In this document: in pieces, positions 1 through 8,206 of the stretch
Position numbering within the stretch: the first letter of the stretch is position 1
Layout: each line of letters opens with the position of its first letter
NCBI GenBank assembly: GCA_038062295.1
Contig: JBBTXL010000051.1
Location: forward strand, 1 to 23,339
Reading direction: 5' to 3'
DNA: 23,339 nucleotides
Source: JBBTXL01 sp038062295
GTDB lineage: Bacteria > Patescibacteriota > Minisyncoccia > GWC2-36-17 > WO2-46-25
Notes under the pieces: generated by a model
What the model saw: only the letters and a program-made list of their open reading frames with translations
The model's database searches: none
What the model was told of the DNA's origin: nothing
Program-made: the position numbers and the translations under genes

Positions 1-707
1 TTTCCATCGCGTCGCACCAGCTGCGTACGCCGCTCACCGCCATTAAGGGGTACACTTCCATGACGCTCGAAGGCTCGTACGGCGAGATCACACTCAAAGT
101 GCGCGGGGTGCTGGACAAAGTATTTCAGTCCGCAAACCGGCTCATATATATTGTAAACGACCTGTTGGATATTTCCCGCATTGAGCAGGGGCGATTCCAG
201 CTTGCGTTTGAAGACGTGAAGGTTGCGAATGTCCTGCGTGATATTGTGGAGGAACTCAAACCCAACGCCGAAAAACGAAATATCGCCGTCTCGTTCTCTG
301 TTTCGCCAGACGATGCCGACGTTACTGCATCGGCCGATTTCAACAAAATTCGCCAGGTGTTTACCAATATTATTGACAATGCTATTAAATACACGCCGCA
401 GGGAAGTGTTGCTGTTTCTGTGGAGCGGAGGACCAACGGTGTCGTTGTCGCCGTGAAAGATACGGGGCTTGGCATTGCGCCTGTAACTTTACAGAATCTG
501 TTCCAAAAGTTCACCCGCGCCAAAGGCGTGACGAAGCTTCACACCGACGGCTCAGGCCTGGGGCTGTATGTTGCCAAAGAGATCATGAAAGCGCATCACG
601 GCGCCGTGTGGGCGGAATCCGAAGGCGAGGGCAAGGGCTCGCAGTTCTACATCCAGCTCCCGTTCAAACAACCCGAAAACGCCACGCCGGTTTCCTTGGC
701 GGCGTAG
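1..707 (+). CDS. Sensor histidine kinase, C-terminal part (5' end outside window)
   Basis: The reading frame is open from the window edge (first full codon at 3) to TAG at 705-707, giving 234 residues. It begins inside the HisKA dimerisation helix with the H-box SIASHQLRTPLTAIKGY; the phospho-accepting His codon is at 15-17. The HATPase_c domain follows, with N-box NIIDNAIKYTPQG, G1 box DTGLGIAP, F-box FQKFTRA and G2 box GSGLGLYVAKEIMKAHHG. All catalytic boxes are intact, so this is an active-type kinase that autophosphorylates His and passes the phosphate to a response regulator Asp. The sensor region lies upstream of the window and is unseen. No response regulator follows. The kinase core resembles the full kinase at 10750-12864 (shared HQLRTPL and NA-LKYTP-type boxes), so the two are probably paralogues. 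Ligand and partner are unknown. Confidence 0.93.
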   Translation, partial: SIASHQLRTPLTAIKGYTSMTLEGSYGEITLKVRGVLDKVFQSANRLIYIVNDLLDISRIEQGRFQLAFEDVKVANVLRDIVEELKPNAEKRNIAVSFSVSPDDADVTASADFNKIRQVFTNIIDNAIKYTPQGSVAVSVERRTNGVVVAVKDTGLGIAPVTLQNLFQKFTRAKGVTKLHTDGSGLGLYVAKEIMKAHHGAVWAESEGEGKGSQFYIQLPFKQPENATPVSLAA

Positions 708-718
708 TTTGTTTTCAA

Positions 719-747
719 TTGACTTTTTCGGTGTGGTTGGATACACT
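719..747 (+). promoter_or_regulatory. Sigma-70-type promoter for the secreted hydrolase gene
   Basis: A -35 box TTGACT (719-724) and a -10 box TACACT (742-747) are separated by exactly 17 nt. This predicts a start near 754 and a leader of about 30 nt before the ATG at 784. The site lies just after the kinase stop codon, which argues for independent transcription of the next gene. No clear Shine-Dalgarno sequence precedes the ATG. Confidence 0.5.
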
Positions 748-783
748 GGGTGCGGGAAACACAGTTGCTATTACATCCGCACC

Positions 784-3700
784 ATGCGCTTTTCCTCTCA
801 TACATTCACATTTTTTATCCTTGTCCTTGGGGCAGGACTTTTATTTTTTTATGCGGCACCCGGAACACATGCGCAGGTTCCCGATGATGGTATTGCCCCC
901 ACGGAAGTTACGGTTACCGTAACTGCCGTTTCGCCGGCGCAGATAGATATTTCATGGACGCCATCGTTTGATATCCCGGGTGTCACCCGCTACGACATCC
1001 ATCGGTTTGGCGGGACTTGCGCACCCTTCCTGCAGTTTTTGGGGATCGTGAGTGTGCCGCCCACGCAAACGCACTACTCTGAAACCGGCCTTGCTCCCGG
1101 AACAACCCGCGGATATTACGTACTCGCATACAACGAATTCGGCCACCACTCCGGCGCCGCGGGGCGAACGTATGCGACGACGCCGTTTGAGCCCGGCACA
1201 ATAAGTGTCGGGCCGTTTGTGTTTGACGAACGCGCATTTGCTGACGAGGTGACACAGCTTGAGCCGGGGACGCTGAACTTTTCTGGAGTTACAAATCTAC
1301 ATGACGCACTCACCGGTTACTCGCCGCGCACGGGGATCACCAATATCGGGTATGCAGGGAACGCAAACTTATTTGAACTTGAGTTTACGGATTTTCTCGG
1401 GACAAACAGTTCCGGTCCCGACCTCGTCTTTTTCAGCGCGCGCTTCAGCGCCGACCCGTACGCCATTGCCGTGCGGCAGTACGGCGGTGCATATACCGAT
1501 TTTGTTGCGTACAGCGCGAGCAGTTTTCTCTCTATGAATACCTGCGGCCCCGCCAGTTCAAATCTCTATGGTGCCGCGATAGACCTTGACGCGTTTGGTC
1601 TGCCGCAAGGCGCGGTGGTGGACGCACTGAAATTCATGGCGCTCCCCAATGCATTTACCAACATTGAGGGCGACCCGGTGATGGCGGCTGTGTTAAACGG
1701 CATTGAGCCCTCGCCCGCCCAGCACATCCCAGCACTCTCATTTTCACAGGAAGAAGGGTATGGCGCAGATGGTGTACATCCCAACAAAGGAGTTGCAAGT
1801 TCCACGCCGTTCGTACTGAAAGTAGTGTACACAGATGAAGACAATAATGCACCGCAGGAGATAAAAGCGGTTGTTGATGGCGTGGACATTGCGCTTGTTC
1901 TTGACCCCCTNNNNNNNNNNTTGCTTCATCGGAACTGCACGACGGAAACTTCTCAAACGGCGAGCAATATATAGCAACCAGCACATTTCTGAAGGGGACA
2001 CATGAATATTATTTTGCAGCGTCCGACGGTGAAAGTGCGGTTCGTTTGCCCGAAAGTGGAACACTCACCTTTGAATCCGGCTACTCCAACGTGGCATTTC
2101 TCCCAGGGCTTGGTGTGAGCCGTATGTATCGGCCTGGTGTCTTTGGGCAGGACCGCTTGTGGGAACCAAACGGACTCAACGACATTGACCAACTCACATT
2201 TTCAAGTGACACACGAGCGAGCCAATTTGCAGATATTTATACTCATGATGTTATCGACCAGACACTCCTTCAAGTGGACAACTGGCCCGGGACAAACGCC
2301 TACAAAGAGTTCATAGAGTTTATGGACGACGAAGTTGCGGGCGAGGGGAAATCTATCAACGAATGGAAAGCGCTTTCCTACGATTGGCGCATGATGCTCG
2401 GCGATCTTTTACAGAAAGGAACGATAACTGGAACGGAGAACGGGAAGGATAAGGTTTTATACTTTCAGCAAACCGACGAACCATATATTCTTGAAGAACT
2501 CCGGCGGCTTGCCGAAACCTCCGCAACAGGGAAAGTTACACTCATTACGCACTCTAACGGCGGGCTTTTGGCAAAGTATCTTTTGAAAGAGCTCGAAAAC
2601 CCCGCGCATCCTTACCACGACGTATTAGGGAAAATGGACAAGCTTATCCTGGTTGCTTCGCCACAAGTAGGGACGCCGGAGGCAATAGCCTCGCTCTTGC
2701 ATGGAACGACAAATATTGCCAAAGGAACAGCGCGCGAGTTTGCAGAAAGCATTCCCGCGACGTATCATCTTTTGCCATCCAGCGGGTATTTCACTACTGT
2801 AGAAACTCCCGTTATTGAATTTTCAGATGAGATCACAAATGTGGAGGAACTTTCCGACCTCGCGGGGACGTCCATTACAACTGCATCCGCACTACGGGAT
2901 TTTATGACAGGGCGAGAAGGAAAGTGGGCAGACCCAAAGTCGGATGACATTGATACCCCAAACGTTGTAGATCCGTTCTTTCTTGATTACGCGGAGAACG
3001 TTCACACAACACTTACTAGCTGGATACCGCCCGAGGGCTTTGAAGTGGTGCAAATCGCGGGGTGGGGTGTTGATACGGTGCGCGGGATTTCTTATGACGA
3101 CTGTGATACTCCATTTTGTGCCGATACATTGGAACACCTTGACCGCGCACTTGAACAAACGATAGACGGTGACGGAACCGTGGTTGTTCCAAGCGCGTTG
3201 TGGATGGCAACCTCAACCCCAGATGTTGAGCGTTGGTGGGTAGACCTCTTTAAACATAATAATCTTTTTCAAGCGTTTTTTAACCGAGATCGTAATCACG
3301 CTTCTATTTTAGAAGTTGATGAACTACAAATCTTTCTTAAGGGTGTTATCACCGGAGACAGGGTAGTTGATGACGGGGGGATTATTGTTAGTTCCCAACC
3401 AGCAGGTGGAACTCAAAAACGCCTTCGTTTTACACTTCATTCGCCCGTCGAACTTCACCTCTACGATGGGATGGGTCGTCACACCGGTCTCATTCTAAAT
3501 CCCGACCCAACATCGGATATCCATTTGTATGAAAAGCAGATTCCAAATTCCTACTACCGTGAGTTTGGCGAGGTGAAGTATGCTGGCGCAAACACCGCAA
3601 CCACTACAACAGTTTTCCTGCGAGGTGAGGCATTGAGTTCATTCACCTTTTCTATAGATGAAATCCAAGGTAACGATGTTGTAGCTACATCAACGGCATT

Positions 3701-4124
3701 TATTAATATTCCCGTGACGGCGAGCACTACCGCTGCAATGGTTATTCCTGCCGGGGGCATTTCCAGTTTACCGCCAGAACTTGTGATTGATGTGGATGGG
3801 GACGGCACTGATGATCTTATGCTTGAAGGGAGCGAAGAAGGTATCAGCGCAGCAGACCTTCTGACTATTCTGAAAGGGATTGTCAAAACGCTCGATTTGC
3901 CAGACAATAAAGAGAAGAAGCTTTTAAAGAGCATCGGGAAAGTAGAAAAGGAGCTTGCAAAAGAACATAAGAACAAGAAAGTTGAGAAGCAAAAGACCAA
4001 ACAGGCGTTTAAGGACCTACTTGAAGTGATTAAACGATTTGAAAAGAAAGGCGTGTTGACGGCAGAGGAAGCGGAAGAGTTGAGAGAAGTCATAACTCGA
4101 ATCAGGGATAAAACCAGTGTGTAG
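784..4124 (+). CDS. Secreted FN3 plus LCAT/lipase-like alpha/beta-hydrolase (interrupted by assembly gap)
   Basis: I read the two open frames flanking the N run as one gene. The first starts at ATG 784 with a signal-peptide-like N-terminus (hydrophobic FTFFILVLGAGLLFFYAA, then Ala-His-Ala-Gln) and a fibronectin type III-like domain at about residues 40-135. The second is open directly from 1923, well before its first ATG, and continues the same extracellular style. The hydrolase core shows YDWR, a nucleophile elbow THSNGG (Ser codon 2553-2555), GDGTV (Asp codon 3171-3173) and NHASIL (His codon 3297-3299). This is the Ser-Asp-His layout of the lecithin:cholesterol acyltransferase/lipase family. 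A calcium-binding-like DVDGDGTDD motif and a Lys/Glu-rich helical, probably coiled-coil, tail follow. It probably hydrolyses an ester or lipid outside the cytoplasm; the substrate is unknown. The two frames differ, as expected if the gap length is not really 10 nt. Confidence 0.75.
1911..1920. other. Assembly gap (10 N)
   Basis: Ten consecutive N bases. The coding frames on both sides stay open up to the gap (ending ALVLDP before, starting ASSELHDG after) and are in different registers. The gap is therefore probably a placeholder hiding a short piece of coding sequence of unknown length. Confidence 0.98.
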
Positions 4125-4129
4125 CTTGC

Positions 4130-4555
4130 ATGGGATATATACAAAAAATAAAGGTAACTCTTTTGGCAACATTTCTAATTTTTGTTGGTCTTTTGATATT
4201 TATATTTTTTTCCGCTAAGCATAACCTTATTCACGCAGGATCTTTGTGGGCTGATGTTTCAGAGTTGGTGTTAGAACCGTTATTTTTCTTTTCTATCGCC
4301 ATTTTTACCATTTCTATCATTCTCTACTTTCTCCGCGAGGAAATCTTCCACTCATGGGCGAGGTTCACGAAGTGGTATCTGCCCCTCGCGGCAATCCTCA
4401 TTGTTTTCGTTGCTGATAGCCGCGGCGGACTTTTTATCGGTTTCGGCGGTGGCTTTGATCGCGAGGGTATGGTTTGGTTTACCGCAGGACTTTTCTTTAT
4501 AATTTCTCTTATCCTTATCATCTACAAATCCCTGAAGCTGCGGCGGGAGAGATAG
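4130..4555 (+). CDS. Hypothetical four-helix membrane protein, 141 aa
   Basis: I do not recognise a family. The ATG at 4130 lies 5 nt after the hydrolase stop codon, suggesting cotranscription. The protein has about four hydrophobic segments: residues 6-28 (LLATFLIFVGLLIFIFF), 44-66 (LEPLFFFSIAIFTISIILYFL), about 80-95 (WYLPLAAILIVFVAD) and about 112-132 (FTAGLFFIISLILIIY). A Gly-rich loop (GLFIGFGGGFD) lies between the last two. The ends are charged and basic, with Lys at the N-terminus and LKLRRER at the C-terminus, fitting cytoplasmic tails. The base composition is clearly more AT-rich than the argS-polA block downstream. It could be an accessory or immunity-like protein for the neighbouring hydrolase, but nothing in the sequence shows that. 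Confidence 0.7.
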   Translation: MGYIQKIKVTLLATFLIFVGLLIFIFFSAKHNLIHAGSLWADVSELVLEPLFFFSIAIFTISIILYFLREEIFHSWARFTKWYLPLAAILIVFVADSRGGLFIGFGGGFDREGMVWFTAGLFFIISLILIIYKSLKLRRER

Positions 4556-4618
4556 TTTTGAATTATCACAGACGTTCGCTAACGCAGATAGAAAGCAGAT
4601 TTCACTCATTGCAGAGAC

Positions 4619-4819
4619 ATGAGTTGGTTTAAAGAACATTGGTTTAGGCTAATCTTGGCAATCATACTAACTTTGCTGGGATTTTTCCTAGTTTTAGAAA
4701 TGTTTGAGCTTCGTCTCAATCCTCACTATTTTAGTGGTATAGAATGCCAAGATGGAAAGGGAAGAATCAAATGTGAGGACCGGGTCGCTCCACGTTTGTT
4801 TGTTCCTAAGCATCCGTAA
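4619..4819 (+). CDS. Hypothetical small single-pass membrane protein, 66 aa
   Basis: I recognise no family. The ATG at 4619 follows a 63-nt spacer with no other feature. The N-terminus MSWFKEHWFR is followed by one hydrophobic helix at about residues 10-30 (LILAIILTLLGFFLVLEMF). A short polar tail of about 35 residues carries two Cys (IECQDGKGRIKCEDR) that could form a disulfide if exported. It lies in the same AT-rich stretch as the upstream membrane protein and ahead of the terminator at 4888. The coding call rests on composition and a sensible membrane topology only. Confidence 0.5.
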   Translation: MSWFKEHWFRLILAIILTLLGFFLVLEMFELRLNPHYFSGIECQDGKGRIKCEDRVAPRLFVPKHP

Positions 4820-4846
4820 GACATCCATGTCTTGTAGGCGTATTAT
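4818..4846 (+). promoter_or_regulatory. Possible promoter upstream of the 4915 gene
   Basis: A -10-like TATTAT (4841-4846) lies 17 nt after a weak -35-like AAGACA (4818-4823). A transcript starting near 4852 would run through the terminator hairpin at 4888-4914 before reaching the ATG at 4915. The match is weak; the main reason to list it is that the terminator would otherwise leave the argS-side genes without a promoter. Confidence 0.25.
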
Positions 4847-4887
4847 GAAAGAAAACTCTTTATTTATGCGACGAAATGCGCTACGAT

Positions 4888-4914
4888 ACGGGGATAACCC
4901 CGTTTTTTGTTTTT
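4888..4914 (+). terminator. Intrinsic terminator abutting a start codon
   Basis: A perfect 6-bp stem ACGGGG/CCCCGT (4888-4893 with 4898-4903) with an ATAA loop is followed by a T-tract (T6, G, T5) reaching 4914. It is a textbook rho-independent terminator for the small-gene cluster upstream. The next gene's likely ATG is at 4915, immediately after the last T, so the element could also act as an attenuator in that gene's leader. Confidence 0.75.
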
Positions 4915-5472
4915 ATGGAACACCTCAAAAAAGTAAAAGATGTAACCTGGCCGGAAGTGTTTGACACGTGGCGGGATATTGAGGAAGGTTTGGAACACTG
5001 GCAGACGTACTGGAAAGCCAAAGGGTTTGCGTCATGGCAGGCATGGCGTGAAAAAACGCACGAGAACTTGCGCGGCACGGAACTTTCCTGGGCGCTGTAC
5101 CGCGTTTCAAACCCGCTCGCCGAGGTACCGAACTGGCGAGGCGGGTTATTTCATGCCTGGACACAGTGGTTTTATCCGACATTTCCCGAACAGCCGCCGC
5201 GCTTGAAAGATTTGCTTACCCATCCGGGCGTTCAGAATCACTGGTACGTTCGGGAGATCGCCCATCACTTTCCCGCACGAACGACCATTTCCGCAATCCG
5301 TAGCGCCAACGGAGACATTGTGGTAGTGGAAGGGATGCACCGCGCGTGCGCGCTTGCGCTTGCCGCGCGCGACAATATTTCAACAGACACTGAACTTACG
5401 GTCGCGCTTGCCAATTGGCCGTTCGGCGAACTGCCGCGTCTTGGAACGGGGTGGGAGAAAAGTGAAAAATAA
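4915..5472 (+). CDS. Conserved-looking hypothetical protein, 185 aa
   Basis: I do not recognise the family. I chose ATG 4915 (MEHLKKVKDVTW) over the in-frame ATG at 4876, because the extra 13 codons would translate the terminator hairpin. The N-terminal half is rich in Trp and aromatic residues (DTWRDIEEGLEHWQTYW, FASWQAWREK). The C-terminal part has NHWYVREIAHHFPART, an Ile/Val strand (NGDIVVVEGMHRACAL) and an Ala-rich helix. The GxHR pattern after a beta-strand recalls the ParB/sulfiredoxin-fold nucleotide-binding motif, but the similarity is weak and unproven. No signal peptide or membrane helix is seen. It ends one base before the argS ATG, so it is probably cotranscribed with argS. Confidence 0.7.
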   Translation: MEHLKKVKDVTWPEVFDTWRDIEEGLEHWQTYWKAKGFASWQAWREKTHENLRGTELSWALYRVSNPLAEVPNWRGGLFHAWTQWFYPTFPEQPPRLKDLLTHPGVQNHWYVREIAHHFPARTTISAIRSANGDIVVVEGMHRACALALAARDNISTDTELTVALANWPFGELPRLGTGWEKSEK

Positions 5473-5473
5473 G

Positions 5474-7312
5474 ATGACCATCTACGAAAAACTACAGGAG
5501 GAGCTTGTAAAAAATCCCGCACTGGATGTGTTTGCGCGCGAGTTGGAGCTGGGCAAGGAAGAAATACAAAGGGTGCTCACAAAAAAGGAAGAGCAGAGTG
5601 AGGCGTGGCTTGCGCTGCCTGACTTTGAGAGTTACCCACTGGTTTCTTTTAAGAGCCAGATAGGGGATTTTGTGGCGAGCGAAACGAACGCGTGCGTGAA
5701 AATAGAGAAACCGCCGGAACAAATAGACGCTGACCTTGCCATCCCGTGTTTTTCGCTCATGGCCAAGGGGAAAGAAACGGTGGCGAAACTTGCCGACGGC
5801 ATCAAGGCGTATCCATTCGTTGCGGATACAAGCGTCGTCGGGGGGTATATCAACGTGCAGCTCAAAGCCGATGTTCTTGTGCAGGAAACGCTTGCCGTGA
5901 TGGCGGAACAGGGGAACAGCTACGGCGCATCCAACGACGGGGCGAAAAAGCTCGTCGTCATGGACTACTCGCACCCCAATATTTCAAAACCGATGAGTTT
6001 CGGACATCTGCGCTCTACTATAATAGGAGCATCGCTCAAACGAATATATGAGTTTTGCGGATTTCATGTTGTGGGTGTAAACCATCTCGGTGACTTTGGC
6101 ACACAATTCGGAAAACTCCTGTATGCGTTCTCGCAGTGGAAGGACGAACAAGCGTTTGCGAAAGAACCTATGAAAGAGATGTTGCGGCTGTATGTGAAGT
6201 TCCACGAAGAGGCAAAACAAAACCCGGAGTTGGAAGAAAAGGGGAGAGAAATGTTTCAGCGCTTGGAAAAAGGCGATGCGAAGTTGGTGGAACAATGGAT
6301 TGCATTTTGCCTATTGAGCATAAAGGACTTTCAAAAAACATATGACGCGCTTGGCATGAATATTGATCTGGCGCTGGGCGAGAGTTTTTACGAGACGATG
6401 CTTGCAGATACTCTCAAGAAGCTACTTGATAAAACAATAGCGGTACAAAACGAGGATGGGTCGGTAGCGGTGAATTTTGCCGACGAATCACTACCGTCGT
6501 TTCTGCTCAAGAAAAAAGATGGCTCGTCGCTCTATATTTTACGCGATGTTGCGGCAGCGGGGTTTCGTTTGCAGGCATTTCAGCCCGAAACAATAATTTA
6601 TGTGGTCGGCGCGGAGCAGACGCTGCATTTTCGGCAGTTGTTTAAAACACTGGGATTACTGGGGTACAATGTCGCGCGGTTCCGGCACGACCCGTTCGGA
6701 CTGGTGTCCCTCCCCGAGGGGAAAATGTCCACACGGGAAGGGCGCGTGGTGTTTTTGGAGGATGTACTTGCCGAAGCAAAAACCCGGGCGCGCGCGATCG
6801 CGGAAGAGAAAAACTCCGAATTGTCCGAGAGTGAAAAAGAAAAGATTGCCGAGGCTGTGGGGGTTGGCGCGGTTATCTATAGCGACCTGTCGCAAAGCCG
6901 GGAGAAGAACATCGTGTTTTCCTGGGAGCGGGCGATGAGTTTGGACGGCGACAGCGCGCCGTATATCCAGTACGGTTATGCGCGCGCGGCAAGCATCATG
7001 CGCAAAGCAGGCGTGGAAGTAACATTGCCGGAGCGCATGTCGAAACTCAACGAGCGTGAAAAAAAACTGGTGCGCCTCCTTGCGCGATTCCCCGAAGTGG
7101 TGGCGCAGGCGCGCGAGCACGACGCGCCGCATATCATCGCGGGATTTTTGAACACGCTCACGCAGGAATTCAACCGGTTCTACGCGCAAGACCCCGTGCT
7201 CACGGCTGACGAACAGACAAAAAACTCCCGTCTCGCACTCGTGCGCGCCGTCGCGCAGGTTCTGAAAAATGGGCTTTCCCTCCTTGGTATCGGCGTGTTA
7301 GAACGCATGTAA
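5474..7312 (+). CDS. argS: Arginyl-tRNA synthetase
   Basis: Class I aminoacyl-tRNA synthetase that charges tRNA-Arg with arginine using ATP, 612 residues. The frame extends upstream, but ATG 5474 (MTIYEKLQEELVKNP) gives the normal N-terminus and follows the previous stop by one base. Domains: ArgRS N-terminal additional domain (about 1-105); catalytic core with the HIGH-type signature in SHPNISKPMSFGHLRST (His in FGH); the KMSKS-equivalent EGKMSTREGRVVFLEDVL at about residues 416-433; and a C-terminal DALR anticodon-binding domain beginning near YIQYGYARAASIMRKAG. The length is slightly above the usual 550-590. The signature FGHLRS in place of the common VGHGR-type marks a divergent ArgRS branch. 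A NUDIX gene follows 4 nt downstream. Confidence 0.96.
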   Translation: MTIYEKLQEELVKNPALDVFARELELGKEEIQRVLTKKEEQSEAWLALPDFESYPLVSFKSQIGDFVASETNACVKIEKPPEQIDADLAIPCFSLMAKGKETVAKLADGIKAYPFVADTSVVGGYINVQLKADVLVQETLAVMAEQGNSYGASNDGAKKLVVMDYSHPNISKPMSFGHLRSTIIGASLKRIYEFCGFHVVGVNHLGDFGTQFGKLLYAFSQWKDEQAFAKEPMKEMLRLYVKFHEEAKQNPELEEKGREMFQRLEKGDAKLVEQWIAFCLLSIKDFQKTYDALGMNIDLALGESFYETMLADTLKKLLDKTIAVQNEDGSVAVNFADESLPSFLLKKKDGSSLYILRDVAAAGFRLQAFQPETIIYVVGAEQTLHFRQLFKTLGLLGYNVARFRHDPFGLVSLPEGKMSTREGRVVFLEDVLAEAKTRARAIAEEKNSELSESEKEKIAEAVGVGAVIYSDLSQSREKNIVFSWERAMSLDGDSAPYIQYGYARAASIMRKAGVEVTLPERMSKLNEREKKLVRLLARFPEVVAQAREHDAPHIIAGFLNTLTQEFNRFYAQDPVLTADEQTKNSRLALVRAVAQVLKNGLSLLGIGVLERM

Positions 7313-7316
7313 GAAC

Positions 7317-7763
7317 ATGAACACAAACACCAAGAAAGAATCAATAAAAGTGAATGTTTCGGTTATTGGTGTTGTTGAACACAACGGTAAATTTCTACTC
7401 GTGCAGCAGGCGCGTCCGGAGACAGTAAAAGGTAAGTGGGGTTTACCGGGCGGAAAGGTAGACACGGGCGAATCTTTTCATGAAGCGCTTCATCGTGAAG
7501 TGAAAGAGGAAACCGGGCTTACCGTCGTGCAGGCAAAATATCTTGGATGTATGCACGGAATTCCGCCCGTATCAGTCAAACATATTTTCAAAGTCGCCGC
7601 GCGCGGTGAAGTGAAAACTCCGCCCGATGAATTACTTGATGCACAATGGCTTTCTCTGCCTGAGATCATAAAAATGAAAGAACTGTTGCGCGCACCATGG
7701 GTGCTCGAGGCGCTTGAGCAATACACAACAACGGGCACAATACAAAACAAGATAGAAGAATGA
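7317..7763 (+). CDS. NUDIX hydrolase
   Basis: A 148-residue single-domain NUDIX protein. The Nudix box fits GX5EX7REUXEEXGU: G-KVDTG-E-SFHEALH-REVKEETGL, preceded by the strand WGLPGGKV. The Glu residues of REVKEE bind the catalytic divalent metal. The family hydrolyses nucleoside diphosphates linked to another moiety; the closest style is the ADP-ribose/8-oxo-dGTP (MutT-like) group, but the substrate cannot be read from the sequence. The start ATG 7317 gives a short polar leader (MNTNTKKESIKVN) before the first strand. The stop overlaps the tsaE start by 4 nt (ATGA), indicating translational coupling. Confidence 0.92.
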   Translation: MNTNTKKESIKVNVSVIGVVEHNGKFLLVQQARPETVKGKWGLPGGKVDTGESFHEALHREVKEETGLTVVQAKYLGCMHGIPPVSVKHIFKVAARGEVKTPPDELLDAQWLSLPEIIKMKELLRAPWVLEALEQYTTTGTIQNKIEE

Positions 7764-8206
7764 GCGACGTTACAACCAAAAATGAGAAAGAAACAAAGGC
7801 CGTCGCGGAGTTGATGGCACGTGAGCTTCTCGGTAGTTCACTCGCCGGCAGGCACGCAACGGTTATTGTACTGGAAGGGCAGCTGGGCGCAGGGAAAACG
7901 ATATTTGCGAAAGGATTTGCCAAGGGACTCGGGGTGAAAGAAAAAATTCATAGCCCGACATTTGTGTTGGTGAAACAGCACTCAATCAAGTCAAAAAAGT
8001 TCGTACGGTTTTACCACATAGATTGCTATCGGCTGGAGCGCGCCGCGGAGGCACGCACGATTGGGATGCATGAGATACTGGCGGACCCACGAAACATTAT
8101 GCTTATTGAGTGGGCGAGCAAAATAAAAAAACTGCTGCCGAAAAAGCGCATTACGATAACTATTACCTCTTTGCATGGCACAGCAAGAAAAATTAGTTTT
8201 AATTGA
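7760..8206 (+). CDS. tsaE: tRNA t6A biosynthesis ATPase TsaE
   Basis: A 148-residue P-loop protein. The Walker A motif is GQLGAGKT at about residues 37-44, in the characteristic TsaE context VLEGQLGAGKTIFAKGFAKGLGV. It is followed by the family motif SPTFVLVK, the strand HIDCYRLE (Walker B-like, Asp) and IEWASK, the TsaE motif usually seen as IEW. With TsaB and TsaD it makes threonylcarbamoyladenosine at position 37 of ANN-decoding tRNAs. The partners are not in this window. It overlaps the NUDIX gene by 4 nt and polA by 32 nt. Confidence 0.95.
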   Translation: MSDVTTKNEKETKAVAELMARELLGSSLAGRHATVIVLEGQLGAGKTIFAKGFAKGLGVKEKIHSPTFVLVKQHSIKSKKFVRFYHIDCYRLERAAEARTIGMHEILADPRNIMLIEWASKIKKLLPKKRITITITSLHGTARKISFN

